DNA from: Chimaeribacter arupi
GTDB taxonomy: Bacteria > Pseudomonadota > Gammaproteobacteria > Enterobacterales > Enterobacteriaceae
Reading direction: 5' to 3'
Length of the DNA stretch: 64,000 nucleotides
Assembly: GCF_002858805.1 (NCBI RefSeq)
Contig: NZ_PJZI01000027.1
Coordinates: forward strand, 1-64,000
This document shows, in pieces, positions 26,288 to 33,249 of the stretch. The number at the start of each line of letters is the position of its first letter. Position 1 is the first letter of the stretch. The notes under the pieces are model-generated. The model made no database searches and was not told the origin of the DNA. It saw only the letters and a program-made list of their open reading frames with translations. Position numbers and translations under genes: made by a program.

Positions 26288-27937
26288 ATGGGTACAGAAA
26301 AGGGTCTGCGCCGGGCGGCACTCGCCGTTATGGTCGTTATGGTGATGTTGCCGTTGCTGAGTGCGGGCATCTGGTACGGGCATGACTGGGAAGCGCACCT
26401 GCTGCGCATGACCTCACTCAACCAGGCACTGGCCCACGGCCAGTTCCCGCCGCTGTTTGATTACTGGAACGCCAACCAGTATGGCTACTCCTGGCAGATG
26501 TTCTACCCGCCGCTCAGCTCGCTGCTGTTCCTGCTGGCACGCGGGCTGACGTTTGGCCTGGCCTCTGATGTGATGCAGATGAAGCTGGTGTTCGCCTTTA
26601 TCCTGGCTCTCGGGTTCAGCTCTGCCTGTTATGCCGGTAAACGTGAACACCACAGCCTGACGGCCGGTCTCCTGTGCGGCCTGCTGTTTGTCACCTCCGT
26701 CTATTTCCTGAATAACCTGTTTGTCCGCTTTGCGGTCGGTGAATGCCTGGCAATGGCGGTAATGCCGCTGTTTGTCCGCGGGTGCAGCTCACTGATCAGC
26801 GACCGGCGCGACAGCCGGTTGATCCCGCTCTCGGCTTCCCTGATCCTGCTGTCCAATATTCCCAGTGTGGTGGTCAGCCTGATCTTCTTCCTGCTGTTTG
26901 CCGTATTGAACGCCCGCGCCCTGTTCACCCGCCGGAACCTGCTGTTCCTGGGGCGTTCGGTGTTGCTTATCCTGGCGCTGACCTGCCTCTACTGGGGGCC
27001 GCTGCTCTACCATATGGTCTATTCCGATGTGTATGCCTTCAAAGGGATGCTGTTCAGCTACCGCCATATGGACCGCTATAAAAGCGACCTGCTGCAAACG
27101 CTGCTCGGCCTGCCCAGCCACTATGGGCTGACGCAAAACGGGACTTACTCCTCTCCCGGCCTGCCGTTGCTGCTGCTCAGCCTGGCCGCGCTGCTGATGC
27201 CAATCGCGCGCCGCGGCAAAACCCTGCTGGCGGCCGGGCTGGTGATGGTGCTGCTGACCACCAACCTGGTGAACTGGAACTGGCTGCCCGCGCATACGCC
27301 GGTGCTCAATATCATGCAGTTTTCGTGGCGGCTGCTGATGTGCGCCTGCGCGCTGCTGGCCCTGTATGCCGTGGTGCCGTTGCAATGGCTGCTGACGCAC
27401 CAGCGCAAAACGGCGGCCCTGATGCTCACCGCCCTGCTGGCCGCCGCCTGGTTGCCGGTAAAAAGTGCGCTTGACCAGCCGCTGCCGGCGTTCCAGACCA
27501 CCCGCCTGTACGCGGATTACCTCAACACCCGCACCATGCAGGGCACGACCTATGACCTGCTGGCCGCGCAGACACTGCCGCCGACCGCGCGCGATCACCT
27601 GCTGAACCTGCCGGGCGGCTACATCAACGGTTACCCGACGTTCCATGTTTCCGCCCCGGAGCCGGCGCTCTATACCCTGCCGTACGTGATGTACGCCGGG
27701 TATACGCTGATGGTGGATGGGCAACGCGTGGCCCCGGTCCCGCTGGATGATGGCTTTATGGGGGTACGCCTGCCGCCGGGTGAACATACGGTCACGCTGA
27801 GTTACCAGACGCTGATTGTGATCATCCCGGCGCTGGTTTCCCTCTCCACCCTGCTGATGATGGCTTGCCTGTGGATGCGCAAACGGCTGCGGCCGTCGCT
27901 TTTCATCATGAAACCCCCGGGCCATTTGCCGGAATAG
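26288..27937 (+). CDS. GT-C-like polytopic membrane protein (PTPS-related/YfhO-like)
   Basis: A 549-aa protein with about ten to twelve transmembrane helices. The first periplasmic loop has GHDWEAHLLRMTSLNQAL followed by GQFPPLFDYWNANQYGYSW and FYPPLSSLLF, the signature of bacterial GT-C-fold proteins carrying the 6-pyruvoyl-tetrahydropterin-synthase-related domain. The C-terminal segment before the last helix (about 470-520, with RVAPVPLDDGFMGVRLPPGEHTV in two parts) looks like the YfhO-type beta-sandwich. A role in transferring lipid-linked sugars in the periplasm is inference. It is followed by a terminator and then an acyltransferase gene. Confidence 0.75.
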   Translation: MGTEKGLRRAALAVMVVMVMLPLLSAGIWYGHDWEAHLLRMTSLNQALAHGQFPPLFDYWNANQYGYSWQMFYPPLSSLLFLLARGLTFGLASDVMQMKLVFAFILALGFSSACYAGKREHHSLTAGLLCGLLFVTSVYFLNNLFVRFAVGECLAMAVMPLFVRGCSSLISDRRDSRLIPLSASLILLSNIPSVVVSLIFFLLFAVLNARALFTRRNLLFLGRSVLLILALTCLYWGPLLYHMVYSDVYAFKGMLFSYRHMDRYKSDLLQTLLGLPSHYGLTQNGTYSSPGLPLLLLSLAALLMPIARRGKTLLAAGLVMVLLTTNLVNWNWLPAHTPVLNIMQFSWRLLMCACALLALYAVVPLQWLLTHQRKTAALMLTALLAAAWLPVKSALDQPLPAFQTTRLYADYLNTRTMQGTTYDLLAAQTLPPTARDHLLNLPGGYINGYPTFHVSAPEPALYTLPYVMYAGYTLMVDGQRVAPVPLDDGFMGVRLPPGEHTVTLSYQTLIVIIPALVSLSTLLMMACLWMRKRLRPSLFIMKPPGHLPE

Positions 27938-28020
27938 TGCGGCAGACCTTCTAAAGAAAGATTTATTTTGTTCCTTTACCAAGGCTAAAGATTTCTTTCA
28001 ATATTTGAATGATTCACCCA

Positions 28021-28052
28021 GGCCAGATGTCGCCTCCTTCTGGCCGTTTTTT
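28021..28052 (+). terminator. Terminator after the GT-C-like gene
   Basis: GGCCAGA pairs with TCTGGCC around an 11-nt loop, followed by GTTTTTT. Confidence 0.8.
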
Positions 28053-28114
28053 AATGGCGATCGGATTTTTACGCCAACCTAACCTAAATTTATTGCTAAT
28101 TATTTGGCTCTCTT

Positions 28115-28139
28115 ATAAAGATAAACGACTTATCTTTAT
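28115..28139. promoter_or_regulatory. Perfect 10-bp inverted repeat upstream of acyltransferase
   Basis: ATAAAGATAA-ACGAC-TTATCTTTAT ends 21 bp before the acyltransferase start. It is AT-rich and lacks a T-run, so an operator or leader hairpin is more likely than a terminator. Confidence 0.6.
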
Positions 28140-28160
28140 TCATGTACCGTTCAGGGAAGT

Positions 28161-29174
28161 ATGGAAAAAAACCTCAACCTTGATGTGATGCGCGCCATCG
28201 CGATTGGCGCGGTGGTGCTGATTCATGGCTCGATGAATACGTTTTATATGGCACCGATTGACAGTGTCGCCTGGAACATCACTAACCTCTGTTATTCGCT
28301 GTCACGCTTTTGTGTCCCGCTGTTTTTTATGATTTCCGCCTTTTTACTGATTAAAGAGGATATGGATGTCCGCGCCTTTGTACGCCGCCGGCTGACAAGG
28401 ATTGCCCTGCCGTTTCTGGCCTGGTCACTTATTTACGGGATACTGAACGGAGAGGATATTTTTAGCCGGCACTGGCTGGTGGATGTGGTGATTAATCATA
28501 ATGCGATGGCTCAGTTATGGTTTTTATATGCGTTGATTGGCCTTTACCTGCTGATGCCGCTGGTCTCGCTGATCTACTATAAAGGGGGCCGGACATTCTG
28601 CCTGTTTTATACCGTACTGACCTTTCTGTTCTCCTGTACCTTCCCGTTTCTCAGTGATGCTTTCAAGATCACGATTTCGTTTGTCGGCAATATGGCGCTG
28701 AATAACTTTAATGCCTATGTGATTTTCCTGTTCCTGCCGCTGTTGATAAAAGATATAGGCTTTACCCGGCAGCGTGGCTGGCTGGCGCTGGGCCTGTTTA
28801 TTCTGGCGGTCATCGTGATGTTTACCGGCACCCGGTCTGTGTCGCTGGCGGCCCATGCCGCGCGGGAAACCTACTACACCTATTTCTATCCGCCGACGGT
28901 GGTGGCCTCCGCCGCCCTGTTCTACCTGATGCTGAATGCCCGCTTTACCTTTAGCCCGCTGATAAAACAACGGCTTACCTCGGTAGCAGAGTGCTCGTTT
29001 GGTATTTTCTTAGCGCATATGGTGGTCTACCTGGCCGTGACGCGGCTGATTAACATCAACGAAAAGTTAATCTGGCCTTTTGCCTCCCTGCTGTTCTCCG
29101 GCGTGATGTTTGGCATCACCTATCTGGCCGTTCGCTATTTGCGTAAGTTGCCTTACATCCGGGCACTGTTCTGA
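28161..29174 (+). CDS. Acyltransferase 3 family membrane protein
   Basis: A 337-aa protein with about ten transmembrane helices. The N-terminal motif NLDVMRAIAIGAVVLIHGS carries the Arg and His expected for the acyltransferase 3 active site, and FCVPLFFMISAFLL and RIALPFLAWSLIYG are typical. Such proteins O-acetylate or otherwise acylate surface sugars, including O-antigen. No ortholog was recognised. Base composition is more AT-rich than the flanking fli genes, hinting at separate acquisition. It ends at a strong terminator, and no convincing sigma-28 promoter was found. Its substrate is unknown. Confidence 0.85.
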   Translation: MEKNLNLDVMRAIAIGAVVLIHGSMNTFYMAPIDSVAWNITNLCYSLSRFCVPLFFMISAFLLIKEDMDVRAFVRRRLTRIALPFLAWSLIYGILNGEDIFSRHWLVDVVINHNAMAQLWFLYALIGLYLLMPLVSLIYYKGGRTFCLFYTVLTFLFSCTFPFLSDAFKITISFVGNMALNNFNAYVIFLFLPLLIKDIGFTRQRGWLALGLFILAVIVMFTGTRSVSLAAHAARETYYTYFYPPTVVASAALFYLMLNARFTFSPLIKQRLTSVAECSFGIFLAHMVVYLAVTRLININEKLIWPFASLLFSGVMFGITYLAVRYLRKLPYIRALF

Positions 29175-29185
29175 AACCGGCAATA

Positions 29186-29212
29186 AAAACCCCGCCGCAG
29201 CGGGGTTTTTTA
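29186..29212. terminator. Bidirectional terminator
   Basis: AAAACCCCGC-CGCA-GCGGGGTTTTTT between convergent genes, usable on both strands. Confidence 0.9.
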
Positions 29213-29226
29213 GGGGAAAATAAACG

Positions 29227-29451
29227 TCAGTTTTTAATTTCCTGCATTTGCTTCACGGTATTCTGGTTAATTTGCTGTTTGTTGCCCCAGGCATCTTTAT
29301 AACTGATCATGCCGGTCTCATTATCTGTTTTTGGTTTGCCGTCACTGACAATCGTCCGGCCATCAATGGTGTGGATAGCATAGTTGCTGTCGGCACAGCC
29401 GGCCAGCAGGGCAGAGAGAATAACCGCAGAAGCCACAATGACTTTTTTCAT
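29227..29451 (-). CDS. Small YgdI/YgdR-family lipoprotein
   Basis: A 74-aa predicted lipoprotein. The signal peptide ends in the lipobox LLAGC, with the lipidated Cys at residue 19 followed by Ala-Asp. The Asp at +2 is after Ala, so outer-membrane localisation is likely. The mature part (IHTIDGRTIVSDGKPKTDNE, WGNKQQINQNTVKQM) is a small SH3-like domain as in YgdI, YgdR and related proteins. The function of the family is unknown. Confidence 0.85.
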   Translation of the reverse strand: MKKVIVASAVILSALLAGCADSNYAIHTIDGRTIVSDGKPKTDNETGMISYKDAWGNKQQINQNTVKQMQEIKN

Positions 29452-29662
29452 AACTCACTCCTTTTTGTTAAGAACATTTCAAGAATAGTGCAAACCCTAC
29501 CGTCAGCAAGTGCACCGCATTTTTAGCAACACGCGCATTTTTTCTTTTCCTTTCGCGCGTTGTGCAGGTCATTACCGCGAATGATTAAAATTTTGCTATC
29601 AGATTCATGAACTCCCGCATTATTATAAGCGCGCTAACGATCCCTTCTTGTGTGGAGACTTT

Positions 29663-29929
29663 ATGAAAGCGTTAATCGCAGAGCTGTTGGTGAAACTGGC
29701 AGAAAATGATGTGGCCTCCAAAGAGACCCTGATTCAGGTAGAAGCCCTGCAAATTGCGGTGACAGCGCTGATGAATGCGCTGGATGCACAGACCAGGATG
29801 ACCATTTCAAAACAGGTGAACAAAGCGCTGGACCAGGCTTCAGAAGATTCTGCGACCCATCCGGAGGATCTGATCAAGCTGCGCGGTTGCCTTTACGCCT
29901 TGATTGACCAGCCGCGAATCGACCCCTGA
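29663..29929 (+). CDS. iraP: Anti-adaptor IraP-type protein
   Basis: An 88-aa protein similar to E. coli IraP (86 aa): MKALIAELLVKLAENDVASK and QVEALQIAVTALM align with its N-terminal coiled coil, and the C-terminus ends at a similar place. IraP binds the adaptor RssB and protects sigma-S from ClpXP during phosphate starvation. ATG at 29663 with GGAGAC upstream is preferred over an in-frame start 15 nt earlier. It lies between the two fli blocks, unlike in E. coli. The match weakens after residue 45. Confidence 0.8.
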   Translation: MKALIAELLVKLAENDVASKETLIQVEALQIAVTALMNALDAQTRMTISKQVNKALDQASEDSATHPEDLIKLRGCLYALIDQPRIDP

Positions 29930-30341
29930 TCCCCTGGCTTGCGTAAGGCTTCTGTCACGAACGCACGCCACTCTCCACCGCCCCCCTTACACTTTGCCCC
30001 CCGGCGGCCCGGCAACTTATCATGCCCTTTTGCCCTTGCCGCCGCCCTCTCCACTGCCCGCCTGATAAGCTGCTTTTTATATACACCTCATACCACACAA
30101 AAAGCTCAGGCCAAAGTTACGCAAAATTTCCATCTTTGTATAAGTTTATCGGGGAGCAGGGAACGCTCGCCTGTCATAACGATAACGGATGCATTATGTT
30201 GCCTCTGAGGGTGTTTGGTTCCACGTTCAGAGGTCTTTTTTATTTACACACCAGTTTACGCCACCCCCATGACGCGACTTACGCCTGTCCGGCGTTCCGG
30301 ATTGGGCGGTACGCGGAATACGCTCTATAAGGGAACAAAAA
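29930..30341. other. iraP to YmgB-type intergenic region
   Basis: The first part (29960-30060) is very C-rich on the plus strand. At 30133-30138 a TATAAG hexamer in TTTGTATAAG resembles an extended -10 box. About 65-100 nt further lies the terminator-like hairpin at 30202-30241. No protein gene is called. Confidence 0.45.
30135..30241 (+). ncRNA. Candidate small RNA or attenuated leader
   Basis: The -10-like TATAAG at 30133-30138 is followed about 65 nt later by CCTCTGA (30202-30208) pairing with TCAGAGG (30227-30233) and then TCTTTTTT. This is a complete promoter-to-terminator layout of roughly 95-100 nt. It could equally be an attenuator in the leader of the YmgB-type gene, 100 bp downstream. 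No known RNA was recognised; the exact 5' end is a guess. Confidence 0.35.
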
Positions 30342-30602
30342 ATGAATAAACAACCCGTCTCTGCGGAACACGAAATTGCGCGTTATTTTAACAGCCCGGC
30401 CGCGACGTCAGCGGCGGAGTCAGAAGTGATTACTCAGATTGCGGCAGAATTGCTCAGCACCCATGAGTTTGTTACCAATAAAGCGATCATTGCGCGGCTG
30501 ATTGAAAAGCTGGAAACCGAACATGATGTGGTGAAACTGGATGTTTACCGCCATGCGCTGGAAGCGATGATCCTGAAAGCCCCTGACGAGACATTTGCCT
30601 GA
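30342..30602 (+). CDS. YmgB/AriR-family biofilm regulator-type protein
   Basis: An 86-aa helical protein of the YmgB/AriR family. The pattern EIARYFNS, ESEVITQIAAELLST, NKAIIARLIEKLETEHDVVKLDVYR (two stretches) and ALEAMILKAPDE follows E. coli AriR residue by residue in spacing. In E. coli the ycgZ-ymgABC operon is induced by cold and blue light and represses curli and promotes capsule through Rcs. A good AAGGGAACAAAA-type leader precedes the ATG. Which of the ymgA/ymgB/ariR-like paralogs is closest cannot be told. Confidence 0.75.
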   Translation: MNKQPVSAEHEIARYFNSPAATSAAESEVITQIAAELLSTHEFVTNKAIIARLIEKLETEHDVVKLDVYRHALEAMILKAPDETFA

Positions 30603-30651
30603 TAGGACGCGGGCGGCCGCGATGGCCGCCCGTGACAGCACCACGCCGGTG

Positions 30652-30855
30652 TCAGGCCGACACCTTACTCATCTGCATCAGTTCATCCAGCCGTTGCCCC
30701 ATCTCCCGGATATTTTTCCTCAGGTCCGCATCCGCCTCAGTGGCCGTCTTGCCCCGGCCTGTCACCTCAAACTGGTAATCCGCCTCGCGGCAGGTGGCGG
30801 CATACAGATAGTGGTCCGGCCCTTCTGACTTTTTCTCAATCTCTAATGACATCAT
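30652..30855 (-). CDS. Small hypothetical protein, 67 aa
   Basis: Not recognised. The frame opens with MM behind GGGAGAACC, so a true ribosome site is present; the second ATG is at 30852. The sequence begins with beta-like segments (HYLYAATCREADYQFEVTGRG) and ends in a helix (ATEADADLRKNIREMGQRLDELM). No signal peptide or membrane segment. It is the first of a set of small minus-strand genes at 30.6-32.5 kb. Confidence 0.6.
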   Translation of the reverse strand: MMSLEIEKKSEGPDHYLYAATCREADYQFEVTGRGKTATEADADLRKNIREMGQRLDELMQMSKVSA

Positions 30856-30931
30856 GGTTCTCCCTGTTGCGTTATCTTAAAGATAGCAGATACACGCTGC
30901 ACGCCGGCAAAAACGCCCGGTGCCTTACCGG

Positions 30932-30998
30932 CATTAACTGATGGACTACAGGGATTAACCAACTAACGAACTACAGGCATTAACTGACGAACAGCAGG
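30932..30998. repeat. Short degenerate tandem repeat, three units
   Basis: Three units of 21-25 bp, each built on CATTAACTGA-GAACTACAGG-like sequence, begin at 30932, 30953 and 30978. They lie between two small minus-strand genes, just beyond the terminator of the acidic protein gene. Confidence 0.6.
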
Positions 30999-31004
30999 CA
31001 ACAA

Positions 31005-31026
31005 AAAACCGCCCGCAGGCGGTTTT
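31005..31026 (-). terminator. Terminator after first acidic protein gene
   Basis: AAAACCGCC-CGCA-GGCGGTTTT with a flanking A-run on the plus strand that reads as TTTT on the minus strand. Confidence 0.8.
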
Positions 31027-31040
31027 AGAGTAGATAAGGC

Positions 31041-31190
31041 TTACACGTCATCCGGGGTTTGCGGCACATCGTCATCATCCCCCAACGGATCATCCCCTAA
31101 AGGATCATCCTCTTCCGGAAACTCTTCCGGGGTTTCAGGAACCATATCATCATCCGGCAGCGGATCAATTTCATCAGGACGTTCGGACAT
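31041..31190 (-). CDS. Small highly acidic protein, 49 aa
   Basis: Not recognised. ATG at 31190 follows GGAGG at good spacing. The protein is rich in Asp, Glu and Pro, with a direct internal repeat DDPLGDDPLGDD. It has no hydrophobic core and is probably disordered. Its N-terminus (MSERPDE) resembles that of the next gene upstream (MSEHPDH), and both are followed by near-identical terminators, so the two may be diverged duplicates. Confidence 0.65.
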   Translation of the reverse strand: MSERPDEIDPLPDDDMVPETPEEFPEEDDPLGDDPLGDDDDVPQTPDDV

Positions 31191-31325
31191 AACTACCTCC
31201 AGGCCCGACATGGGCATAGGAAGTATAGGCAAGCCGCCAGCGGGCAGACCTGCCGGACATCACATCCTGATGAACAAATGTCCAATCAGGCTAATCTGTC
31301 TGCCCGGCGGTGTGGCGGCAACAAA

Positions 31326-31345
31326 AAACCGCCCGGAGGCGGTTT
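31326..31345 (-). terminator. Terminator after second acidic protein gene
   Basis: AAACCGCC-CGGA-GGCGGTTT with an adjacent A-run; nearly the same as the hairpin at 31005-31026, including the flanking GGCAACAAAAAACCGCCCG-type sequence. Confidence 0.75.
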
Positions 31346-31365
31346 CTGGATAACGGGAACAGACG

Positions 31366-31551
31366 CTATTTCGAGTCTGATTCGTAAGGATCTTCTTTAT
31401 CATCGGAGCTGTCATCGCGCTTTCTCGGGATTTCTCCCTCTTTATTCGCCAGGTCATCCTCTTCATAAGGGTTCGGCGAATTGGGCGCATCTTCAGGCAG
31501 GCCGTGATGTTTATTGGGGAAAGGCGCGTTATGATCAGGATGTTCAGACAT
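31366..31551 (-). CDS. Small acidic hydrophilic protein, 61 aa
   Basis: Not recognised. ATG at 31551 follows GGAGAGAACC, which favours it over the in-frame start at 31605. The protein is hydrophilic and rich in Asp, Glu, Pro, Asn and Lys (NSPNPYEEDDLANKEGE, DDSSDDKEDPYESDS), so largely disordered. A possible paralog of the acidic protein at 31041-31190. Disordered acidic proteins of this sort are often stress-related, but that is inference. Confidence 0.65.
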   Translation of the reverse strand: MSEHPDHNAPFPNKHHGLPEDAPNSPNPYEEDDLANKEGEIPRKRDDSSDDKEDPYESDSK

Positions 31552-31633
31552 GGTTCTCTCCATTGACTCACGGGTTTGTCCATTAAGTATAGAAGATAAC
31601 AACACTTTCAGCCTGCCGCCGCCTGCCTTCCTT

Positions 31634-31834
31634 TCAGCCCTTCAGGCGCAGCTTGCTCAGGATGACCTGATGCCTGCGCCGTTTGTACGGTGAGGGGTTC
31701 AGATGGCGCATGACCCGCTGTTCCAGTTGCTGGTCACTCAGCTCGCGCCCCCGCACTGCATAAACCCAGCACACCAGCCGGATGTAGGGGAAAAACCACC
31801 AGCTTACTCCCTGTTTAACGCGCATGTTTGCCAC
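31634..31834 (-). CDS. Small basic protein with hydrophobic segment, 66 aa
   Basis: Not recognised. A GTG at 31834 with AGGAG 7 nt upstream is preferred; ATG at 31825 is the alternative. One hydrophobic aromatic stretch (VSWWFFPYIRLVCWVYAV) is followed by a strongly basic C-terminus (SPYKRRRHQVILSKLRLKG), suggesting a peripheral or single-pass membrane protein. The Arg inside the hydrophobic part argues against a simple transmembrane helix. Confidence 0.5.
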   Translation of the reverse strand: MANMRVKQGVSWWFFPYIRLVCWVYAVRGRELSDQQLEQRVMRHLNPSPYKRRRHQVILSKLRLKG

Positions 31835-32009
31835 TCTGTTACTCCTCACTCTGTCAACATTGCCCCGCCTCTTTACGCTGCAGGCCCCGCATTATGGCAT
31901 ACGCCCGGCCGCCGGGCTTGTAACAGACCGCTTTTTTTGCCGTCAGTTCAACAGATAAGGCAAAGAAGGGGCAATGTCCCTCTGCACGCGGCAGGCAGTG
32001 CGCGCCCGT

Positions 32010-32192
32010 TCAGCGTTTTCCGGCGATTTCCACGTAGTCATATACCAGTTCATGAGCGCGGCTGAGCAGCAGGTCAACCGCCATCGGCTGGTGACCGCCG
32101 TCACGCACCAGCTTCAATGCCTCGCAAAGGTGTTGCTGGGCCTGGGTCAGCTGATGCAAGGGCTTTTTAAACGGGATGATTTCAGCGGCCAT
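32010..32192 (-). CDS. Small helical protein, 60 aa
   Basis: Not recognised. ATG at 32192 follows AGGAGAGAAAT. Two amphipathic helices are visible (LHQLTQAQQHLCEALKLVRD and PMAVDLLLSRAHELVYDYVE). It overlaps the end of the next upstream gene by 11 nt, so translation is probably coupled. Last of three overlapping small genes. Confidence 0.65.
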   Translation of the reverse strand: MAAEIIPFKKPLHQLTQAQQHLCEALKLVRDGGHQPMAVDLLLSRAHELVYDYVEIAGKR

Positions 32193-32334
32193 ATTTCTCT
32201 CCTAACTTTTGAATTGCCATGCAGACACAGGCGGTGCTCAACCAGATTGTGCCGCAAATTAATGCGATGCCATTGTCAGACACCATCGCCGTGCCGGTTA
32301 TCAGCGCGCCGAGTGCCGCCAGAAAGTAATGCAT
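32182..32334 (-). CDS. Small membrane protein, 50 aa
   Basis: Not recognised. It begins MHYFLAALGALITGTAMVSD and continues with GIALICGTIWLSTACVCMAI, giving two predicted transmembrane helices, then ends KLGEKYGR. A GGAG lies 8 nt before the ATG at 32334. The ATG overlaps the stop of the 44-aa gene upstream (TGATG), and the end overlaps the 60-aa gene downstream by 11 nt. The tight overlaps on both sides support a real gene despite the small size. Confidence 0.6.
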   Translation of the reverse strand: MHYFLAALGALITGTAMVSDNGIALICGTIWLSTACVCMAIQKLGEKYGR

Positions 32335-32468
32335 CACTCACGCTCCGGGCGCAGCCGGCAGCGTTTGCCTGTGCGCCTTATCGCGTCAGGCTCTGCCCCA
32401 CCGCCGCCATACCACATATCACACGCCGCCCGGATCGCGGCGTCTGTCTTGAACAGGTTGGTTTGCAT
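32334..32468 (-). CDS. Small basic protein, 44 aa
   Basis: Not recognised. ATG at 32468 follows AGAGGATCCTG. The protein starts with a helical part (MQTNLFKTDAAIRAACDMWY), then a Gly-rich turn and a very basic tail (AIRRTGKRCRLRPERE). It shares one base with the start of the membrane-protein gene that follows. Its reality rests on the ribosome site and the overlap, not on any homology. Confidence 0.5.
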   Translation of the reverse strand: MQTNLFKTDAAIRAACDMWYGGGGAEPDAIRRTGKRCRLRPERE

Positions 32469-32640
32469 CAGGATCCTCTTCCCCGCTTTTTGCCTGAACA
32501 CAGTATCGGCAGCCGGGGGGATAACCGTAATAAATCTACTGATAATGACAAAAATTCAGGCAACAGGCGGTGAAAGAGCACAGCATCGCGGCCACCGGGT
32601 GTGGCGCAGGAAACCTGCCGGAAGCGGGCAGGCCGCCCCC

Positions 32641-32955
32641 CTACACCTGCATGTTCATGATTTCCTGGTAGGCGGACACCAGCTTGTTACGCACCTGCAC
32701 GCCCAGTTGCAGGGAGACGGAGGATTTTTGCAGATCCACCATCACGTCATTCAGCCCAACGCCCGGCACGCCCAGCTCAAATTTCTCGGCCTGGGTGCGG
32801 GCGCTGTTCTGGATGTCGCTTATCTTGCCGACGGCCGCTTTCAGCTCGCTGGCAAAGCCCGCGTGCGCCAACGGCTGGGCGGGTGCCGGGCCGGCGGCCT
32901 GGAGCGCGGTGGCCTGCATCTGCTGGAGGACGCTTTGAATACCCTGAATTGACAT
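32641..32955 (-). CDS. fliE: Flagellar hook-basal body protein FliE
   Basis: A 104-aa protein that joins the MS ring to the rod and is among the first substrates of the flagellar export gate. The N-terminus [18 protein letters not shown] and C-terminal [19 protein letters not shown] and YQEIMNMQV are diagnostic. ATG at 32955 is chosen from the family N-terminus. Divergent from fliF, as in E. coli. Confidence 0.95.
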   Translation of the reverse strand: MSIQGIQSVLQQMQATALQAAGPAPAQPLAHAGFASELKAAVGKISDIQNSARTQAEKFELGVPGVGLNDVMVDLQKSSVSLQLGVQVRNKLVSAYQEIMNMQV

Positions 32956-33249
32956 ACTTTTCTCTCTGGTGTCAGCCCGTGCCGGACGCACCGGCGGACG
33001 ATATAGATTTGATGGCAGACACCCTACCACAGGGTTTTCCGGCTAAAGCATCTAAATAGCGGCAAAAAACACGGCTTATTCACCCATCGAATTTTCTGTC
33101 AACAGCAAATAATGGCCCACCTGAAAATTGGGACATTTCCTATTACCAGGTCCAGTGCCTTTTGACGCGTCAACGCAAACCGCCAGGGAGTCCGTTTTGC
33201 AACTCTATACCATTACTCACATCCGTTTGCAGTGTAGCGAGGTGGCCTC
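32956..33249. promoter_or_regulatory. fliE/fliF divergent regulatory region
   Basis: A 294-bp AT-richer region between divergent early flagellar operons; FlhDC-dependent promoters are expected here from E. coli. No clear sigma-28 box was seen. Confidence 0.55.
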
